NCBI RefSeq assembly: GCF_009676705.1 | Contig: NZ_CP046046.1 | Coordinates: 1,364,001-1,428,000, forward strand | DNA from: Spiribacter sp. 2438 | Lineage (GTDB): Bacteria > Pseudomonadota > Gammaproteobacteria > Nitrococcales > Nitrococcaceae | Length of the DNA stretch: 64,000 nucleotides | Direction: 5' to 3' | Shown: positions 8,066 through 16,775 of the stretch, piece by piece | Position numbering within the stretch: the first letter of the stretch is position 1 | How the letters are laid out: every line of letters begins with the position of its first letter | The notes under the pieces: model-generated | Database searches by the model: none | The model's input: the letters and a program-made list of their open reading frames with translations, nothing else | Told to the model about the DNA's origin: nothing | Made by a program: the position numbers and the translations under genes

Positions 8066-11000
8066 TGTCGCCCACGCAACCGCTGCCCCCCTATGCCGAG
8101 CTCCATTGCCTCAGCAATTTCAGTTTCCTGAGAGGGGCGTCCCACCCCGAGGAACTGGTCAACCGGGCGGTGACACTGGGTTACAGAGCCCTGGCCATTA
8201 CCGACGAGTGCTCACTGGCCGGCGTGGTTCGTGCCCACACGGCCGCCAGGCAAACGCCCCTGAAGCTGATTATCGGCAGCGAATTTCATCTGGATGACGA
8301 CCTTCATCTGGTGCTGATTGCGCCGGATCGGACGGCCTATGGCCAACTCTCGGCGCTCATCTCCCTGGCGCGCAGCCAGGCCCCCAAGGGCCACTACCAG
8401 CTCAACCGCAGTGATCTTGAAGCCGGTCTGCCCGACTGTCTGGCCCTTCTGGTTACGGACATCGACACGGAAGACGAGACCGCTGCATGGGCCACCCGAA
8501 CCTTTCCGGGCCGCATGTGGCTGACCACCTCACCCCGGCGGGATGGCCGGGATGACCAGCGGATCGAGCACTGCCGCCGGCTCGCTGCCCGTCACGGCGT
8601 CAGGGCAGCCGCCAGCGGTGGCGTTTGCATGCATGCCCGGGGGCGGCGGGCGTTACAGGACACCCTGACCGCCGTGCGCCTGCAGAAACCGCTGCCCGCG
8701 GTGGGCCGTCAACTGGCGGCCAATGGCGAAGCGCACCTTCAACGTCGCGAGCAGCGGGCCCGCGACTTTCCCCGGAGCATGCTCGCCGAAGCCCTGCGCA
8801 TTGCCCGGCGCTGTCGCTTTTGCCTGGACGAGCTGCGTTACGAGTATCCGGAGGAACTGGTGCCGGCGGACCACACCCCGACCAGCTGGTTGCGCCAGCT
8901 GGTGACGGAGGGCGCCCATGGACACTGGCCCACGGGCATTCCGGCGGCCGTCCGGCGATCCATTGATCACGAATTGGCCCTGATCGAGGAGCTCGGCTAC
9001 GAGCCCTACTTTCTGACGGTTCACGACGTGGTGGATTTTGCCCGCCGCCGGGGCATCCTCTGCCAGGGTCGTGGCTCGGCCGCCAACTCCAGCGTCTGCT
9101 TCTGCCTGGGCATCACCGCCGTGGATCCCACCCGCTCCAGCCTGCTCTTCGAACGATTCATTTCCCGGGAACGCAACGAGCCCCCGGACATTGACGTGGA
9201 TTTCGAGCACCAGCGGCGCGAGGAGGTGATTCAGTACATCTACCGCAAATACGGCCGCCATCGCGCCGCCATCGCCGCCACCGTCATCTGCTATCGCCCC
9301 CGCAGCGCCCTGCGGGATGTTGGCCGCGCCCTCGGTCTGGATAGCGATCAGTTGGAGCGCCTCGCCGGCAGCGTGCAGTGGTGGGACGGCCAGACCATCG
9401 ACCCCGAACGCCTGCGTGAGGTGGGGTTCGATCCGGACAACCCGGTGATCCATCGGCTACTGACCCTGGTGGGTGCCCTGATCGGTTTCCCAAGGCATCT
9501 CTCCCAGCATGTCGGCGGATTTGTCATCAGCCGTGGCCCCCTCAGCGAACTGGTTCCCACCGAAAACGCCGCCATGGCCGGTCGAAGCATCATTCAGTGG
9601 GACAAGGACGACCTGGAGGCCCTGGGCCTGCTCAAGGTGGACTGCCTGGCGCTGGGAATGCTGAGCGCCATCCATCGAAGTTTCTCACTGATCGACACCC
9701 ACCATGACCGGTGTCTGAGCCTGACCCGCATCCCGGCGGAAGACCCTCGGGTTTACGACATGCTCTGCCGGGCGGACACCGTGGGCGTCTTCCAGGTGGA
9801 GTCCCGGGCCCAGATGGCGATGCTGCCACGCCTGCGACCTCGGTGTTTTTATGACCTGGTGGTGGAAATCTCCATCGTCAGGCCGGGGCCGATCCAGGGC
9901 GACATGGTTCACCCGTACCTGCGACGTCGGTCCGGTGAAGAGCCGGTGGACTACCCCAGTGACGAGGTGCGGGGGGTGCTGGAGCGCACCCTGGGTGTGC
10001 CCATTTTTCAGGAACAGGTCATGCAGCTGGCGGTGGTCGCCGCCGGCTTCAGCCCGGGGGAGGCCGATCAGCTGCGGCGGGCCATGGCGGCCTGGAAAAA
10101 GCGTGGGGGACTGGGCCATTTCCGGCAACGCCTGCTGGAAGGCATGGCAGAACGTGGGTACGAGCCCGCCTTCGCCGAGCGGGTTTTTGACCAGATCCGC
10201 GGCTTTGGCGAGTACGGGTTTCCGGAGTCGCATGCCGCGAGTTTTGCCCATTTGGTGTATGTCTCGGCCTGGCTTAAATGCCATTACCCGGCGGCTTTCA
10301 CCTGTGCGCTCCTCAACAGCCAGCCCATGGGCTTTTATTCGCCCTCTCAGCTGGTTCAGGATGCCCATGCCCACGGCGTGACCGTCCACGGCGTAGACGT
10401 GCGCCACAGTGACTGGGACTGCACTCTGGAAGCCCTGCCGGATGGCGACCATGCCCTGCGCCTGGGGCTGCGCATGATTCGTGGACTGGGCGAATCCGCC
10501 GGCCGACAGGTAGTCGCTGCCCGTGAGCGGGACGGCGCCTTCGCGGACACCGCAGACCTGGCCCGCCGGACCGACCTGGACCGGGGCGGGTTGCGAGCGC
10601 TGGCCGAGGCCGGGGCACTGGCAGGGCTGAGCGGGCATCGACATCAGGCCTGGTGGGCAGTGCTTGGGCTCGAGTCGCCCACCCCGCTGCTGAGCCACAC
10701 CGCCGTGCAGGAGCCGACGGTGGAGCTGCCCGCCCCCACCGAGGCGGATGATCTGATCAGCGATTACCGCCGCCTGGGGCTGACCCTGGGACGCCACCCG
10801 CTGGCATTGCTCAGGCCACGACTTGAAAAGCTGGGATACCGACCCGCCAGCGAACTCGCCCGCCATGGCCACCGTCGCATTGCCCGCGCCGCCGGGCTGG
10901 TGACCAATCGGCAACGCCCCGGTGCCGCCGGTGGTGTGGTTTTCCTGACCCTGGAAGACGAAACCGGCAGCGTCAATGTGGTGGTCTGGAAAGACCTGGC

Positions 11001-11157
11001 CAAGCGGCAGCGCCATCTGGTGATCGGTGCCCGCCTGCTCGGGGTGATCGGCATCTGGGAGCGGCGGGGCAATGTCCATCACCTGATCGCGGGACGATTC
11101 GAGGATCAGAGCCATCTGCTGGGTGAGTTGCCGACCCGTTCCCGGGACTTCCACTGA
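8065..11157 (+). CDS. dnaE2: DnaE2 (ImuC), error-prone DNA polymerase III alpha-like subunit
   Basis: 1030 aa, the typical DnaE2 size (shorter than replicative DnaE). The N-terminal PHP domain begins AELHCLSNFSFLRGASHPEE. The palm carries PDIDVDFEHQRREEVI with catalytic aspartates, followed by helix-hairpin-helix and OB-fold regions near the C-terminus. It performs the actual translesion synthesis in the ImuAB-DnaE2 mutasome and lies under LexA control through the promoter at 5217-5252. It is the last gene of the operon; 90 bp separate it from recQ. Confidence 0.95.
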   Translation: MSPTQPLPPYAELHCLSNFSFLRGASHPEELVNRAVTLGYRALAITDECSLAGVVRAHTAARQTPLKLIIGSEFHLDDDLHLVLIAPDRTAYGQLSALISLARSQAPKGHYQLNRSDLEAGLPDCLALLVTDIDTEDETAAWATRTFPGRMWLTTSPRRDGRDDQRIEHCRRLAARHGVRAAASGGVCMHARGRRALQDTLTAVRLQKPLPAVGRQLAANGEAHLQRREQRARDFPRSMLAEALRIARRCRFCLDELRYEYPEELVPADHTPTSWLRQLVTEGAHGHWPTGIPAAVRRSIDHELALIEELGYEPYFLTVHDVVDFARRRGILCQGRGSAANSSVCFCLGITAVDPTRSSLLFERFISRERNEPPDIDVDFEHQRREEVIQYIYRKYGRHRAAIAATVICYRPRSALRDVGRALGLDSDQLERLAGSVQWWDGQTIDPERLREVGFDPDNPVIHRLLTLVGALIGFPRHLSQHVGGFVISRGPLSELVPTENAAMAGRSIIQWDKDDLEALGLLKVDCLALGMLSAIHRSFSLIDTHHDRCLSLTRIPAEDPRVYDMLCRADTVGVFQVESRAQMAMLPRLRPRCFYDLVVEISIVRPGPIQGDMVHPYLRRRSGEEPVDYPSDEVRGVLERTLGVPIFQEQVMQLAVVAAGFSPGEADQLRRAMAAWKKRGGLGHFRQRLLEGMAERGYEPAFAERVFDQIRGFGEYGFPESHAASFAHLVYVSAWLKCHYPAAFTCALLNSQPMGFYSPSQLVQDAHAHGVTVHGVDVRHSDWDCTLEALPDGDHALRLGLRMIRGLGESAGRQVVAARERDGAFADTADLARRTDLDRGGLRALAEAGALAGLSGHRHQAWWAVLGLESPTPLLSHTAVQEPTVELPAPTEADDLISDYRRLGLTLGRHPLALLRPRLEKLGYRPASELARHGHRRIARAAGLVTNRQRPGAAGGVVFLTLEDETGSVNVVVWKDLAKRQRHLVIGARLLGVIGIWERRGNVHHLIAGRFEDQSHLLGELPTRSRDFH

Positions 11158-11247
11158 TTCGCGCACCCAGTCGCGGACAAGCACCCCCCTTATCGCCTAT
11201 CATGCAGCCCGCCGTTCACCCCAACTGGAGAACCCGGACTGCGCAAC

Positions 11248-13062
11248 ATGTCTGCCCGGACCCAGGCCGTCCTCGAACAGGTCTTCGGTTATCGCCGCTT
11301 CCGCGACCGCCAGGGCGAGATCATCGACTGGATCGCCGAGGGCGGCGACGCGCTGGTGCTCATGCCCACCGGCGGTGGCAAATCGCTCTGCTATCAGATT
11401 CCGGCGCTGGTGCGCCCGGGTACTGCCGTGGTGATCTCGCCGCTGATTGCCCTCATGGAGGATCAGGTGAGTGCGCTGCGCCAGCAGGGGGTCGAGGCCG
11501 CCGCTCTGCACTCGGGGCTGGACCCCGACCAGCGGCGGGCGGTGGACCAGGCCCTCCGCGCCGGCAGCCTGGACCTGCTGTATGTCGCGCCGGAGCGGCT
11601 GCTCAACAGCGACCTGCTGGAGCGCCTGTCCCGTCACCCCATCGCCCTTTTTGCCATTGACGAAGCGCACTGCGTTTCCCAGTGGGGCCACGACTTTCGT
11701 CCCGAGTATCTGCAACTGCACGTCCTCGGCGAGCGATTTCCGAATGTGCCAAAGGTGGCGCTCACCGCCACCGCCGACGCCCGCACTCGCACCGAAATCG
11801 CTGGTCGGCTGCTCCCGGACACTGCAAAAACCTTCATCTCCAGCTTCGACCGCCCCAACCTGCGCTATTACGTCGGCCTCAAGCAGCGCCCCCGGGAGCA
11901 GTTGCTGCGCTTTATCCAGGCGCGGCATGCCCAGGCTTCGGGCATCGTCTACTGCATGTCCCGGCGGGCCACCGAGCAGATCGCCGACTGGCTCAACACC
12001 CGGGGCGTTCCCGCCCTGGCCTATCACGCGGGTCTGGAGGCGAGCGTCCGCCAGCACCATCAGGAGCGCTTCCTGCGGGAGGACGGGCTGGTGATGGTGG
12101 CGACCATCGCCTTCGGCATGGGCATTGACAAGCCGGATGTCCGCTTCGTCGCCCACCTGGATCTGCCCAAGAGCCTGGAGTCGTATTACCAGGAGACCGG
12201 CCGTGCCGGCCGGGACGGACTGCCCGCGGACGCCTGGATGGTTTATGGGCTGCAGGATATCTACCGGGTTCGTCAGATGAGCGCCGCCGCCAATACCACC
12301 GATGAGCGCAAGCGGGACGAGCACCGCCGGCTGGAGGCGCTGTTGGGTTTTTGCGAGGCCAGCGGGTGTCGCCGTCCGCCCCTGCTGGCTCATTTTGATG
12401 AAGACCACGCCGGCGGCTGCGGCAACTGCGACAATTGCCTGGAACCGCCCTCCACCCGGGACGCCACCGACGCGGCCCGCCGGGTGTTGTCCTGCGTCTA
12501 TCGCACCGGCCAGCGCTTCGGCGCCGGCCATGTTGTCGATGTCTTGCTGGGTCATGGCACCGAGCGGGTGCGCCAACTGGGCCATGATCGCCTGAGCACC
12601 TGGAGCATCGGCACCGATCTGAACCGCTCCCACTGGCAGTCCATCATTCGCCAGCTTCTTGCCCATGGCATGTTGGCGCCCGACCCGGACGGCCATGGTG
12701 GGCTGCGCCTGACCGAAAGCTGTCGCCCCCTGCTGCGGGGAGAGGCCACCATCCAGCTCAGGGAAGATCGGGTCCGGCCGGCTTTAAGCCCCCGCCGAAC
12801 CATCACCGGTGGATCACCCTGGCAGGGTGATCCCGACAGCTGGGCGGCTTTAAGGGCGGAGCGTCGGCGCCTGGCGGAGGAAGCCGGCGTGCCGCCCTAT
12901 GTCATATTTCACGATGCGACGCTGGCTGCCATGCTCGAGGCCCGCCCGGCCACCCTGGCCGAGATGGCCAGCGTGCCGGGGGTGGGTGCCACCAAGCTGG
13001 AGCGCTATGGCGAAGCCTTCCTGGCCGCACTGGCCGCATTGCCCAGCACCGCCGGCGACTGA
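11248..13062 (+). CDS. recQ: RecQ, ATP-dependent DNA helicase
   Basis: 604 aa. It is a 3'-5' SF2 helicase of recombinational repair and the RecF pathway. Visible motifs are Walker A ([16 protein letters not shown], about 41-56), DEAH ([20 protein letters not shown]), the arginine-finger motif VI ([10 protein letters not shown]), the RQC zinc site (GCGNCDNC) with a winged helix, and a C-terminal HRDC domain (about 525-595). Its last 58 nt overlap the end of leuA on the other strand. That overlap would couple the two convergent genes by antisense transcription or transcriptional collision. Confidence 0.96.
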   Translation: MSARTQAVLEQVFGYRRFRDRQGEIIDWIAEGGDALVLMPTGGGKSLCYQIPALVRPGTAVVISPLIALMEDQVSALRQQGVEAAALHSGLDPDQRRAVDQALRAGSLDLLYVAPERLLNSDLLERLSRHPIALFAIDEAHCVSQWGHDFRPEYLQLHVLGERFPNVPKVALTATADARTRTEIAGRLLPDTAKTFISSFDRPNLRYYVGLKQRPREQLLRFIQARHAQASGIVYCMSRRATEQIADWLNTRGVPALAYHAGLEASVRQHHQERFLREDGLVMVATIAFGMGIDKPDVRFVAHLDLPKSLESYYQETGRAGRDGLPADAWMVYGLQDIYRVRQMSAAANTTDERKRDEHRRLEALLGFCEASGCRRPPLLAHFDEDHAGGCGNCDNCLEPPSTRDATDAARRVLSCVYRTGQRFGAGHVVDVLLGHGTERVRQLGHDRLSTWSIGTDLNRSHWQSIIRQLLAHGMLAPDPDGHGGLRLTESCRPLLRGEATIQLREDRVRPALSPRRTITGGSPWQGDPDSWAALRAERRRLAEEAGVPPYVIFHDATLAAMLEARPATLAEMASVPGVGATKLERYGEAFLAALAALPSTAGD

Positions 13063-14705
13063 GACGCCAATCGGTTGATGCCGCTCAGCACGGCGCGAAT
13101 GGAGGCAGTGACGATATTGGCGTCCATCCCGACGCCGAACACTTCGGTGTCGGCATCCGCCGCCGTCAACTCCATGAAACAGATGGCACCGGCGTCGGAA
13201 CCGTGACTGAGGGAATGCTCTTCATAGTGCTGCACGCGCACGGGACTGTTCAGGGCGTTCAACAGCGCATCGATGGGCCCATTGCCGAAGCCGGTGAGTA
13301 GCTGTTGCTCGCCCTCGCTGCCCAGCCGAAGCTTGAGGCCCTGGCGCTCGCCGGCATCAAACAGCGAGTGCCCCTGATAATCCAGAGGCGTCTTCAGACT
13401 CAGATACTCCCGCTGGAAAATCCCCCAGAGCTGGTCCGCGCTGACCTCGCCGCCAGCCTGGTCGGTATGGGACTGAACCACCTGGGAGAATTCCACCTGC
13501 AGGCGGCGAGGCAGGGTGACCCCGTAATCCCGCTCCATAAGGTAGGCAATCCCGCCTTTACCGGACTGACTGTTGACCCGAATCACTGACTCGTAACTGC
13601 GACCGATGTCCCGCGGGTCGATGGTCAGATAAGGCACCTGCCAGACGGCGTCCTCGGACTGGGCGGCGAAGCCTTTGCGGATCGCGTCCTGATGGGAGCC
13701 GGAAAACGCGGTAAAGACCAGGTCGCCGACATAGGGGTGTCGCGGGTGGACGGCCATGCCGGTGCAGTGCTCAACCGTTCGCAGCACTTCGTTAATTCGG
13801 GACAGATCCAGCCCGGGGTGAACCCCCTGGGTGTAGAGATTGAGGGCCAGCGTCACCAGATCGACATTGCCGGTGCGCTCGCCATTGCCGAACAGGCAGC
13901 CCTCCACCCGATCGGCCCCCGCCATGAGCGCCAGCTCCGCTGCGGCAATGCCCGTGCCCCGATCGTTATGGGGGTGAACGCTCAGAACGATGCCGTCCCG
14001 GCGCTGAAGATGGCGGTGCATCCATTCAATCTGATCGGCGTAGACGTTGGGCGTGGACATTTCCACGGTGGCCGGCAGGTTAATGATCACCGGCGCCTGC
14101 GGCGACGCGTCCCAGGCCTCGGTCACGGCATCCACCACCTCCCGGGCGAAATCCGGCTCCGTGGCGCTGAAAGTCTCCGGGCTGTACTGGAAACGCCAGG
14201 CGGTCTCGGGCCGGGCAGCGGCCAGCTCACGAATCTGCTCCGCCGCCGATACCGCCATCTGCCGAACGCCGCTGGCCTCCTGACGGAACACCGTCTCCCG
14301 GAATACCGGCGAGGTCGCGTTGTAGACATGGACAATGACCCGGGGAGCGCCGGCCACCGCCTCGAACGTCCGCTGGATGAGTTCCGGGCGCGCCTGGGTC
14401 AGCACCTCGATCCAGACCCCTGGCGGAATGGCGTCATCCTCAATGAGGTGGCGGACGAAGTCGAAATCCGCCTGGGACGCCGAGGGAAAGCCCACCTCGA
14501 TCTCCTCGAACCCCACTTCCACCAGGCAGTCGTACAGTGCCCGTTTGCGTGGCACGTCCATGGGCTCGAACAGGGCCTGGTTGCCATCCCGCAGATCGGT
14601 GCTCATCCAGACCGGCGGGTGGGTTAGCGTCCGGTCCGGCCACTGCCGATCGGTCAGACGCACCGGCCGGTAGGGTTGATATTTGGCGGAAGGATCGTTG
14701 CGCAT
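13005..14705 (-). CDS. leuA: LeuA, 2-isopropylmalate synthase (long LeuA2-type)
   Basis: 566 aa. It condenses acetyl-CoA with 2-oxoisovalerate in the first committed step of leucine synthesis. The catalytic TIM barrel opens with [13 protein letters not shown], and the metal/substrate motif is [13 protein letters not shown]-terminal LeuA dimer domain provides leucine feedback. The length and the N-terminal [14 protein letters not shown] belong to the longer LeuA2 class common in actinobacteria and some proteobacteria. I chose the ATG at 14705 because GAGAGG stands 5 nt before it. The ATG at 14729 has no ribosome site. A leader peptide gene precedes it. Confidence 0.93.
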   Translation of the reverse strand: MRNDPSAKYQPYRPVRLTDRQWPDRTLTHPPVWMSTDLRDGNQALFEPMDVPRKRALYDCLVEVGFEEIEVGFPSASQADFDFVRHLIEDDAIPPGVWIEVLTQARPELIQRTFEAVAGAPRVIVHVYNATSPVFRETVFRQEASGVRQMAVSAAEQIRELAAARPETAWRFQYSPETFSATEPDFAREVVDAVTEAWDASPQAPVIINLPATVEMSTPNVYADQIEWMHRHLQRRDGIVLSVHPHNDRGTGIAAAELALMAGADRVEGCLFGNGERTGNVDLVTLALNLYTQGVHPGLDLSRINEVLRTVEHCTGMAVHPRHPYVGDLVFTAFSGSHQDAIRKGFAAQSEDAVWQVPYLTIDPRDIGRSYESVIRVNSQSGKGGIAYLMERDYGVTLPRRLQVEFSQVVQSHTDQAGGEVSADQLWGIFQREYLSLKTPLDYQGHSLFDAGERQGLKLRLGSEGEQQLLTGFGNGPIDALLNALNSPVRVQHYEEHSLSHGSDAGAICFMELTAADADTEVFGVGMDANIVTASIRAVLSGINRLASQSPAVLGNAASAARKASP

Positions 14706-14737
14706 GGCGGCCTCTCGTTCATTAGCCATGGAAGTCT

Positions 14738-14754
14738 CGCCGCTTTCGGCGGCG
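14738..14754 (-). promoter_or_regulatory. GC hairpin between leader peptide and leuA
   Basis: A perfect 6-bp stem CGCCGC/GCGGCG with the 5-nt loop CGAAA lies 32 nt before the chosen leuA start. No U-tract follows, so it is not a classical intrinsic terminator. It may instead shape the leuA ribosome-binding region. Confidence 0.4.
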
Positions 14755-14789
14755 GGGTGATGATTCAGCGACTGGATGTGGAGAGTGAT

Positions 14790-14873
14790 TTAACTGCGCG
14801 CAAGGCGCAGCAGCAGCCGGAGAGGCAGGCTGCCGAGGAGGGACCGGGAATCGTTGATATTTACCCTGATCAT
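14790..14873 (-). CDS. leuL: Leucine-rich leader peptide upstream of leuA
   Basis: A 27-codon open frame sits between the putative promoter and leuA. The peptide reads MIRVNINDSRSLLGS followed by LPLRLLLRLARS. Eight of the 27 codons are Leu, with three consecutive CTG codons. This is the form expected of a leucine-sensing attenuation leader. It has no clear Shine-Dalgarno, but the promoter geometry puts the transcription start at or next to its ATG, so it may be translated as a leaderless message. The gene symbol is by functional analogy with enteric leuL; the sequences are not homologous as far as I can see. Confidence 0.72.
   Translation of the reverse strand: MIRVNINDSRSLLGSLPLRLLLRLARS
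14820..14826 (-). promoter_or_regulatory. Possible anti-Shine-Dalgarno inside the leuA leader ORF
   Basis: Within the leader peptide, in the Leu-Pro-Leu codons, the transcript reads GCCUCUC. This is exactly complementary to GAGAGGC at 14716-14710, the leuA ribosome-binding site. Pairing would block leuA translation unless a ribosome stalled on the Leu codons covers this segment. Confidence 0.4.
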
Positions 14874-14879
14874 GGGGTT

Positions 14880-14909
14880 AGTAAACCGATATCGCCCCCC
14901 GCAAGTCAA
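14880..14909 (-). promoter_or_regulatory. leuA leader promoter
   Basis: On the minus strand TTGACT (14909-14904) is followed after 18 bp by TTTACT (14885-14880). The -10 is weak (4 of 6 matches). The predicted start falls at about 14873, the first base of the leader peptide ATG. Confidence 0.45.
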
Positions 14910-14930
14910 GCCATCCGGTAAACTGCGGGA

Positions 14931-16775
14931 ATGACCGCGCCGGCCGCCCCCAACACGCACTCCTCAACGCCACCACCGGGACCCTGGCAACAGTACCTCG
15001 GCGTGTTTCGCTACAGCCGGCGCGCCATCGAGCTGGTGTGGCAGACCAGCCGGCTGCTGACGGTGGTGCTGGCGCTCGCCACCCTGGTGGCGGGCCTGCT
15101 GCCGGCCGCCGCTGCCTGGGTGGGCAAACTGATTGTCGACGGCGTGGTGGCCGCCATCGAGGCGGGCGATGGCGTGCCCCCCGAACTGATCGGCCTGGTG
15201 GTGCTGGAAGGCTTCATCATGGCGGGAATCGCCGGCGGTCAGCGGGCCATTCAAACCACGCAGTCACTGCTGCGGGCCCGGCTGGGTCAGCGGGTCAACA
15301 TGATGATTCTGGAGAAGGCCCAGGATCTGCAGCTCGCGGACTTCGAGGACTCCGAGTTCTACGACAAGCTCACGCGAGCCCGTCGTGAAGCGTCCAGCCG
15401 CCCGCTCAGTCTGGTCAACCGAACCTTCGGACTCATTCAGAACGGCATCTCCCTGGCGAGTTTCGCCGGCCTGCTGCTGGGGTTTTCGCCCTGGGCGGTG
15501 GCCATTCTGATTCTCGCCGGCCTGCCGCAGTTTTTCTCCGAAGCCAAGTTCTCCGGGGATGCGTTCCGGCTGTTTCGCTGGCGCAGTCCCGACACCCGGC
15601 GACAGATGTATCTGGAAACGGTTCTGGCCCGGGAGGACAGTGCCAAGGAGGTCAAGCTCTTCCAGCTCGGGCCACTGTTGATGCAGCGCTACCGCGACAT
15701 CTTTCGGCGGCTCTACCGGGAGGACCGTCGACTGACCCTGCGCCGGGATATCTGGGGCTTTGCACTGGGGTTGATTGCCACCCTCGCCTTCTACGCCACC
15801 TATGCATGGATTGTGATGACCACCGTGGCCGGCGCCATTACCCTCGGGCAGATGACCATGTATCTCACGGTTTTCCGCCAGGGGCAGAGCGCCGTGAGTG
15901 CCAGCCTGACCGCCATCAGCGGCATGTACGAAGACAATCTCTATCTCTCCAATTTGTACGAATACCTGGAGCAGCCGGTGTCCGTGGGCACCGGCACCCG
16001 CACCGAGGGCGATCACCCGGGAGACGGGCTGCGCTTCGAAGCGGTCGACTTCCGCTACCCCGGCAATGACGCCGACGCGCTGAAGGCCATCAACCTGCAC
16101 CTGCAGCCAGGGCAGAGCCTTGCCCTGGTTGGGGCCAACGGTTCCGGCAAAACCACGTTAATCAAGCTCCTGGCCGGGCTCTACGCCCCGAGCCGAGGAC
16201 GCATCCTGCTGGACGGCACCGATTTACAGGACTGGGACAGCGATGCACTGCGGCGTCGCATTGGCATCATTTTCCAGGACTTCATGCGCTATCAGCTGCC
16301 GGTGGGCGAAAACATCGGCGCCGGGGACGTGCGCCACTTTGAAGACGAAGACCGCTGGAAGGACGCGGCCCGGAAAGGCCTGGCGGATGCTTTCATTGAT
16401 GACATCCCGGGGGGTTATCACGCCCAGCTGGGGCGCTGGTTCAAGGACGGCCGGGAGCTCTCCGGCGGACAATGGCAGAAGATCGCCGTGGCCCGCGCCT
16501 TCATGCGGGACGAAGCCGATCTGCTGGTGCTGGATGAACCCACGGCGGCCATGGACGCCGAAGCCGAGGCGGAAATCTTCGGGCATTTTCAGTCCCTGAC
16601 CCGGGATCGCATGGCCATTCTGATTTCCCATCGCTTCTCCACGGTGCGCATGGCCGATGAAATCGTGGTGCTGGATGGGGGACAGATTCAGGAGCGCGGC
16701 ACTCATGAGGCGCTGCTGGCCCGGAATGGCCGTTATGCCCGACTTTTCCGGATGCAGGCGGCGGGGTATCAGTGA
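14931..16775 (+). CDS. ABC transporter, fused permease-ATPase half-transporter
   Basis: 614 aa. An N-terminal membrane domain (helices from about residue 40 to 340) is fused to a nucleotide-binding domain (about 365-610). The ATPase shows Walker A GANGSGKTTLIKLL, a signature LSGGQWQKIAVARAF (Q-W variant of LSGGQ) and Walker B LLVLDEPTAAMD. It is a type IV exporter that would function as a dimer. The substrate cannot be inferred; similar proteins occur beside peptide, lipid or drug export genes. Its last codon overlaps the GTG start of tmcA (GTGA), so it shares an operon with tmcA and the large UvrA. Confidence 0.85.
   Translation: MTAPAAPNTHSSTPPPGPWQQYLGVFRYSRRAIELVWQTSRLLTVVLALATLVAGLLPAAAAWVGKLIVDGVVAAIEAGDGVPPELIGLVVLEGFIMAGIAGGQRAIQTTQSLLRARLGQRVNMMILEKAQDLQLADFEDSEFYDKLTRARREASSRPLSLVNRTFGLIQNGISLASFAGLLLGFSPWAVAILILAGLPQFFSEAKFSGDAFRLFRWRSPDTRRQMYLETVLAREDSAKEVKLFQLGPLLMQRYRDIFRRLYREDRRLTLRRDIWGFALGLIATLAFYATYAWIVMTTVAGAITLGQMTMYLTVFRQGQSAVSASLTAISGMYEDNLYLSNLYEYLEQPVSVGTGTRTEGDHPGDGLRFEAVDFRYPGNDADALKAINLHLQPGQSLALVGANGSGKTTLIKLLAGLYAPSRGRILLDGTDLQDWDSDALRRRIGIIFQDFMRYQLPVGENIGAGDVRHFEDEDRWKDAARKGLADAFIDDIPGGYHAQLGRWFKDGRELSGGQWQKIAVARAFMRDEADLLVLDEPTAAMDAEAEAEIFGHFQSLTRDRMAILISHRFSTVRMADEIVVLDGGQIQERGTHEALLARNGRYARLFRMQAAGYQ

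Noticed and set aside
9685-11184. 499-aa minus-strand frame opposite dnaE2
   Set aside because: It is an antisense shadow of conserved polymerase sequence and shows no family motif.
11200-12696. 498-aa minus-strand frame opposite recQ
   Set aside because: Same reasoning: the plus-strand RecQ motifs are unambiguous.
14738-14754. Intrinsic attenuator upstream of leuA
   Set aside because: The hairpin has no U-tract, so a transcription terminator is not supported; listed only as a structural element.
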